Assembly (NCBI RefSeq): GCF_022699665.1
Contig: NZ_JALDNB010000006.1
Location: 50,070-114,069, forward strand
Direction: 5' to 3'
DNA length: 64,000 nt
Source: Chryseobacterium aahli
GTDB taxonomy: Bacteria; Bacteroidota; Bacteroidia; Flavobacteriales; Weeksellaceae
How positions within the stretch are numbered: position 1 is the stretch's first letter; every line of letters starts with the position of its first letter. Position numbers and translations under genes: made by a program. The notes beneath the pieces were generated by a model, which was not told the origin of the DNA, did not search any database, and saw only the letters and a program-made list of their open reading frames with translations. Of the stretch, positions 60,918 to 64,000 are shown one piece after another.

Positions 60918-61959
60918 TTCTATTAAGAATATTTATAATTACTTGTTTAGTTAACTTCATAGAATTAGATATATTACCCCCTCTGTAAATAGCAGCACCT
61001 ACAGGTCTAGAATCACTGAAAGTACCGTCAGAATTTCGTGTTATATTGTTATCATTACCAATTTGTAGCCTTCCTACAATTATATTCGTGCCTTTGCCAG
61101 AAAAAGTTCTATCATCGACTCCAGGAGTAGGAGTTAAAGCATTAAAAGGATATGCTAACCCATTACTTCCAACAAAAATACCAGCAGGGTGAAGATGTAT
61201 TGTTGTATGTGTTTTAGCATTAGTAGGTACTAAAGCCGGTGCAGTTCCAACATCATTTGCATCAATTGTAGGTAAAGGACCCGTTTCTCCTTTAGAGATT
61301 ATACCATCTCCTTCAATTGATGAAGATTCTTCCCTAAATCCACCATTTGCATCGCCTCTATCCAAAACAGCTAAAGATTCTTTTAATGTATAATCAGGAG
61401 GAACAATCATATCAGAATTCAATTCACTTAATTTGTCTATAGAAATACTTTCACCTCTTCTTTTTGCATCTCTTATTGCTCTTTGATCATCTCTGTTAGT
61501 AATCATCAAAGTTCCTTCATCTGTAGTTCCGTCGGTCCCAATTTTATTTCCTTTTTCATTTACATAATCAATTGGATCTCTACCATCCGGATCTATGAAT
61601 CTTATCGGATTATTAAACGCATAATTATAAGGGCTATGTCTTGTCATTTTCTCCGCGAGCGGATCAACAACGCCCCATCTTCCAACATCCGGCATGTAAA
61701 AACGTGCGCCATAATCATACATTCCGGTCTCTTGGAGTTCTTTGCCATTGTACTTATATTTATAAGCATTCGATCTATGTACCTGATTATCATGATCAAA
61801 CAGCATTCCGAAAGGATAATAAGTGTTGTTGGCAACAATCTCTCCCGGAATAAAATATTCAATACAATTTCCATCATAGCATTCCCTGATTCTCTCATCT
61901 CTGCCTTTGATGCTTCCGTCATGGTCTGAATCTGCATAGCTGATACGCACATTTCCCAA
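60907..61959 (-). CDS. Orphan Rhs C-terminal toxin module 2 (possible JAB-like tip)
   Basis: 350 residues from a TTG. The coding frame in fact goes on to 62016 (TEGYYDALLNLYVYNYVDY) without a good start. The Rhs core (IVANNTYYPFGMLFDH, MYDYGARFYMPDVGRWGVVDPLAEK and FIDPDGRD) is followed by a tip. The tip ends TTIHLHPAGIFVG...PGVDDRTFSGKGTNIIVGR...GAAIYRGG...KLTKQVIINIL and is related to the end of module 1. The H-x-H-P followed by a later D pair recalls JAB/MPN peptidase toxins, though this is inference. Core and tip are intact, but the Rhs shell is missing. Confidence 0.68.
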   Translation of the reverse strand: MGNVRISYADSDHDGSIKGRDERIRECYDGNCIEYFIPGEIVANNTYYPFGMLFDHDNQVHRSNAYKYKYNGKELQETGMYDYGARFYMPDVGRWGVVDPLAEKMTRHSPYNYAFNNPIRFIDPDGRDPIDYVNEKGNKIGTDGTTDEGTLMITNRDDQRAIRDAKRRGESISIDKLSELNSDMIVPPDYTLKESLAVLDRGDANGGFREESSSIEGDGIISKGETGPLPTIDANDVGTAPALVPTNAKTHTTIHLHPAGIFVGSNGLAYPFNALTPTPGVDDRTFSGKGTNIIVGRLQIGNDNNITRNSDGTFSDSRPVGAAIYRGGNISNSMKLTKQVIINILNRNAE

Positions 61960-62020
61960 ATAATCAACATAATTGTATACATATAAATTAAGAAGAGCAT
62001 CGTAATATCCCTCAGTGATT

Positions 62021-62464
62021 CTATTTAACTATCTCACCATTTCGTTTAAACCTTATTTGAAATCCGTGATCTCGAATACTTATTGCCGTCTTAATCGCTT
62101 TTTCCGTTCCAAGCTTTTTAATCACATTTTTACCTTTTTCTGGATAAGAAAATATATGATCAATAGATAAATAAAGAGGTATTATTAATTGTTTTTCTAA
62201 AAAAACAGATCTATTGCTATGCTTCAACCAAAATTTTTCTGATTCATTGTAATCCGTTTTTAAGTATATTACGAAAGTATCTTCGTTCTCTTTGTCTAAA
62301 ACAAAAAAGATGTTTTTTTCTTTTTTCTCCGTTTTTTGCACTTCTTTATAGAGAATTTCTTTTACAGAAGCTGGTAAAAAATAGATTATATCTGAAGGTT
62401 TTTTTTGTGCAAGACAATTACTCACAAAGAAGCTAAGTACTAATATTAATATAATTTTTTTCAT
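62021..62464 (-). CDS. Orphan immunity-like exported protein
   Basis: 147 residues. The signal peptide is MKKIILILVLSFFVSNCLAQ. The rest is beta-rich and charged (IIYFLPASVKEILYKEVQK, DTFVIYLKTDYNESEKFWLKH). It resembles no neighbour clearly. It follows a Rhs core fragment that has lost its tip, so it is probably the immunity gene of a deleted toxin. Its stop codon is followed within ten bases by the next core fragment. Confidence 0.5.
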   Translation of the reverse strand: MKKIILILVLSFFVSNCLAQKKPSDIIYFLPASVKEILYKEVQKTEKKEKNIFFVLDKENEDTFVIYLKTDYNESEKFWLKHSNRSVFLEKQLIIPLYLSIDHIFSYPEKGKNVIKKLGTEKAIKTAISIRDHGFQIRFKRNGEIVK

Positions 62465-62495
62465 TATTATCTTTTTTGCTTGTCAATATATTTTC

Positions 62496-62722
62496 TTAAA
62501 CATCCATCAATAAAGCAAACCAACACCCCTGATACATTACTAGTTTCTTGCCGTTGTACTTATATTTATAAGCATTCGAGCTATATACCTGATTATTATG
62601 ATCAAACAGCATTCCGAAAGGATAGTAGGTATTGTTGGCAACAATCTCTCCGGGAATAAAATAGTCAATACAATTTCCGTCATAGCACTCACTTATCCTT
62701 TCATCCCTTCCTTTTATATTTC
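62496..62722 (-). pseudogene. Rhs core fragment with lost toxin tip
   Basis: The frame reads KGRDERISECYDGNCIDYFI, then PGEIVANNTYYPFGMLFDHN and SNAYKYKYNGK, and then leaves the core for an unrelated tail ending LLMDV-stop at 62496. The GKELQET... part and the tip are missing. An in-frame stop precedes it. It starts 17 bases after the preceding immunity candidate. It can no longer be expressed as a toxin but can still serve as homology for recombination. Confidence 0.72.
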
Positions 62723-62739
62723 ATTGTAATCATAGTGCG

Positions 62740-63222
62740 CTAATTTGAAGAGCATCTCTTTTGCTCTTGAGTTAGTTTTTTTTGAACTCTTCTCATGCTG
62801 CCTCCGGGAGTATCATATTCGTAAGTATATGATTTATTGGCTAAAGGATTATAGATTTTTTTATATTTTTTATCATCTGTATTATAAACATAGAGAATAA
62901 CATACGGTTGATCCAACCAGCTCAATTTAAAATCTCCTATTTCATACATTTTTGATTTTGATTGCTCTTTACAAATTTTCGAGAAAGTAAATTGAAAAGA
63001 TTTAATTTTATTATCCTTTAATATCTCATAATCAGATTCTTTAAGTTCGAGATTTCCAGGCTGGAAATTACAGGTTATATTTTTTCCATTTTCCATATTT
63101 ATTTTGATATATGAATATTTCACAACTTCTCCATCAACTAATATGATGATATTAGCTTTTTTATTTTGAGCACATGTATAGAAACTTAAACATATACAAA
63201 ATATGTAAACAATTTTTTTCAT
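62740..63222 (-). CDS. Putative immunity protein for Rhs tip 1
   Basis: 160 residues with signal peptide MKKIVYIFCICLSFYTCAQ (a cysteine near the cleavage site may or may not be lipidated). ANIIILVDGEVVKYSYIKINM, GNLELKESDYEIL and WLDQPYVILYVYNTDDKKYKKIYNP align with the immunity candidate of module 2. It follows the toxin gene after one base. Co-variation of tip and immunity pairs supports the role, though no immunity function has been shown. Confidence 0.65.
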   Translation of the reverse strand: MKKIVYIFCICLSFYTCAQNKKANIIILVDGEVVKYSYIKINMENGKNITCNFQPGNLELKESDYEILKDNKIKSFQFTFSKICKEQSKSKMYEIGDFKLSWLDQPYVILYVYNTDDKKYKKIYNPLANKSYTYEYDTPGGSMRRVQKKLTQEQKRCSSN

Positions 63223-63223
63223 A

Positions 63224-64000
63224 TTATTTTTCTAAAATTCTTTTAACAGCTTTGTCTTCAAGTTTTAATGGTTCACGATAAGAGCCATTATAAATAACAA
63301 TTCCATTTGGCATTTTGTCAATTCTAACATTCGTTTGTCTTGTCATACTATCAAAGACTTCAACACCAGTTGCTGGGCCTAATGGACCTACTATTATATT
63401 AGTCTTATATTGTGAAAATGTTGAAGGATCTAAAGGACCTGGTATTGTCGCATCTCCGGAATAAATCTTTCCTTGAACTACTTCTGCTTCTGTAAGATGA
63501 GAATGAATAGTCACTTCCACGTCAGATATTGTTTTTCCTGAAGGAAGATCAGGTAATTTTGTAGTTGCAATGGTTTCAGCTTCCTTATGAGCATCATTGT
63601 ATATAGAACCTGCAGTACCAGAGCTACCTGAAGAAATACCTGATTTTTGAACCATCAGTCCTGCTATGTAAGACTCTAAGATTTCGTGTAAAGTTGTTGC
63701 GCCTGGTTTATTATAATTATCGTCCATTTTCTTTAGAGCTTCTGGATTAAGCGATTGGTTTGTCGTAACAGCTTTCTTTCCATCTACTTCTGTTGAGCCT
63801 ACAATAGCATTTTCAAATACTCCTATGTTAGGAGATTTAGATTTAGTAAGTTTATCATCTGTAGCTGCAATTTGTACTTGAATAGAACTGTCTGTTGTCG
63901 CATCTAAAAGTTTTTGGGATTTAGCACTAAGTGTTTTTCCTTTTACTGCAGTTGCTTTTACTTTTCCGGTTTCATTGTTCATTGTTAACTTCAATTCTCC
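63224..64000 (-). CDS. Rhs C-terminal toxin module 1, partial at the window edge
   Basis: 259 codons in frame to the edge of the window. The first 278 bases seen from the edge are almost identical to module 3 (KLTMNNETGKVKATAVKGKT...GATTLHEILESYIAGLMVQKSG). After HKEAETI it leaves module 3 and continues with a tip end (EVTIHSHLTEAEVVQGKIYS...DPSTFSQYKTNIIVGPLG...GIVIYNGS...KLEDKAVKRIL) related to module 2. The Rhs core, and perhaps the full-length Rhs protein, should lie beyond 64000. It could be an active tip, as the gene may be complete. Confidence 0.7.
   Translation of the reverse strand, partial: GELKLTMNNETGKVKATAVKGKTLSAKSQKLLDATTDSSIQVQIAATDDKLTKSKSPNIGVFENAIVGSTEVDGKKAVTTNQSLNPEALKKMDDNYNKPGATTLHEILESYIAGLMVQKSGISSGSSGTAGSIYNDAHKEAETIATTKLPDLPSGKTISDVEVTIHSHLTEAEVVQGKIYSGDATIPGPLDPSTFSQYKTNIIVGPLGPATGVEVFDSMTRQTNVRIDKMPNGIVIYNGSYREPLKLEDKAVKRILEK
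63723..64000. repeat. Direct repeat of the Rhs tip segment (copy 2)
   Basis: Partner of 59621-59898, one difference seen over 278 bases. It runs into the window edge. Confidence 0.88.

Overview
The window is A+T-rich chromosomal DNA from a member of the Bacteroidota, most likely Chryseobacterium or a close relative in the Weeksellaceae. Supporting signs are type IX secretion (T9SS) cargo and a T9SS plug protein, Bacteroidota promoters of the form TTG-N(19-21)-TAnnTTTG, the order rpmB-rpmG-DUF4295-ftsY, a UMP-synthase-like fusion, a DHBP synthase with a degenerate GTP cyclohydrolase half, and a bacteriocin-like double-glycine peptide of the kind common in Chryseobacterium.

Layout. 1-3.3 kb: the start of a secreted protein, then three tandem T9SS cargo genes, two of them lamin-tail-domain paralogues. 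3.3-20 kb: mostly housekeeping genes on the minus strand: an outer-membrane barrel with a zinc-less M1-like domain, UMP synthase, two thioredoxin-fold proteins, chorismate synthase, tRNA-Cys, folB, nadA, gmk, yicC, and miaA on the plus strand. 19.4-26.4 kb: a tripartite RND efflux pump and its TetR regulator, with four copies of one palindrome (TAACA-N-TGTTA) that look like the operator. 26.6-33.4 kb: a thioredoxin-like protein, then an AraC regulator divergent from an MFS transporter, a cytosolic trehalase and a TonB-dependent receptor, probably a trehalose uptake and use operon. 33.6-38.2 kb: accessory genes, including an LRR protein, a gene apparently split by one in-frame stop, a minisatellite of seven units of about 41 bp, the T9SS plug protein and a small ParE-like toxin-antitoxin pair. 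38.4-57.2 kb: core genes again (hemH, nfu, gamma-carbonic anhydrase, a PIF1-like helicase, ribB, fmt, recQ, two OmpA-like paralogues, folK, sppA, ftsY, rpmG, rpmB).

57.2-64 kb is the most unusual part. It holds a 243-bp MITE-like element with 20-bp inverted ends and a 7-bp target duplication, an IS1-family element whose transposase is split over two frames, and then a decaying array of Rhs C-terminal toxin tips. Each tip is followed by a small exported protein that is probably its immunity protein, and then by a fragment of the Rhs core. The core fragments and one toxin segment are near-identical direct repeats, which would let recombination swap tips onto a full-length rhs gene, presumably beyond position 64000. 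Two of the three toxin tips share a C-terminal domain with an H-x-H motif, and their two immunity candidates also resemble each other.

Small heptamer-type intergenic repeats (ATTACCT, TAGAAGTTAG) recur through the window and in two places supply the stop codon of the preceding gene (gmk, recQ).
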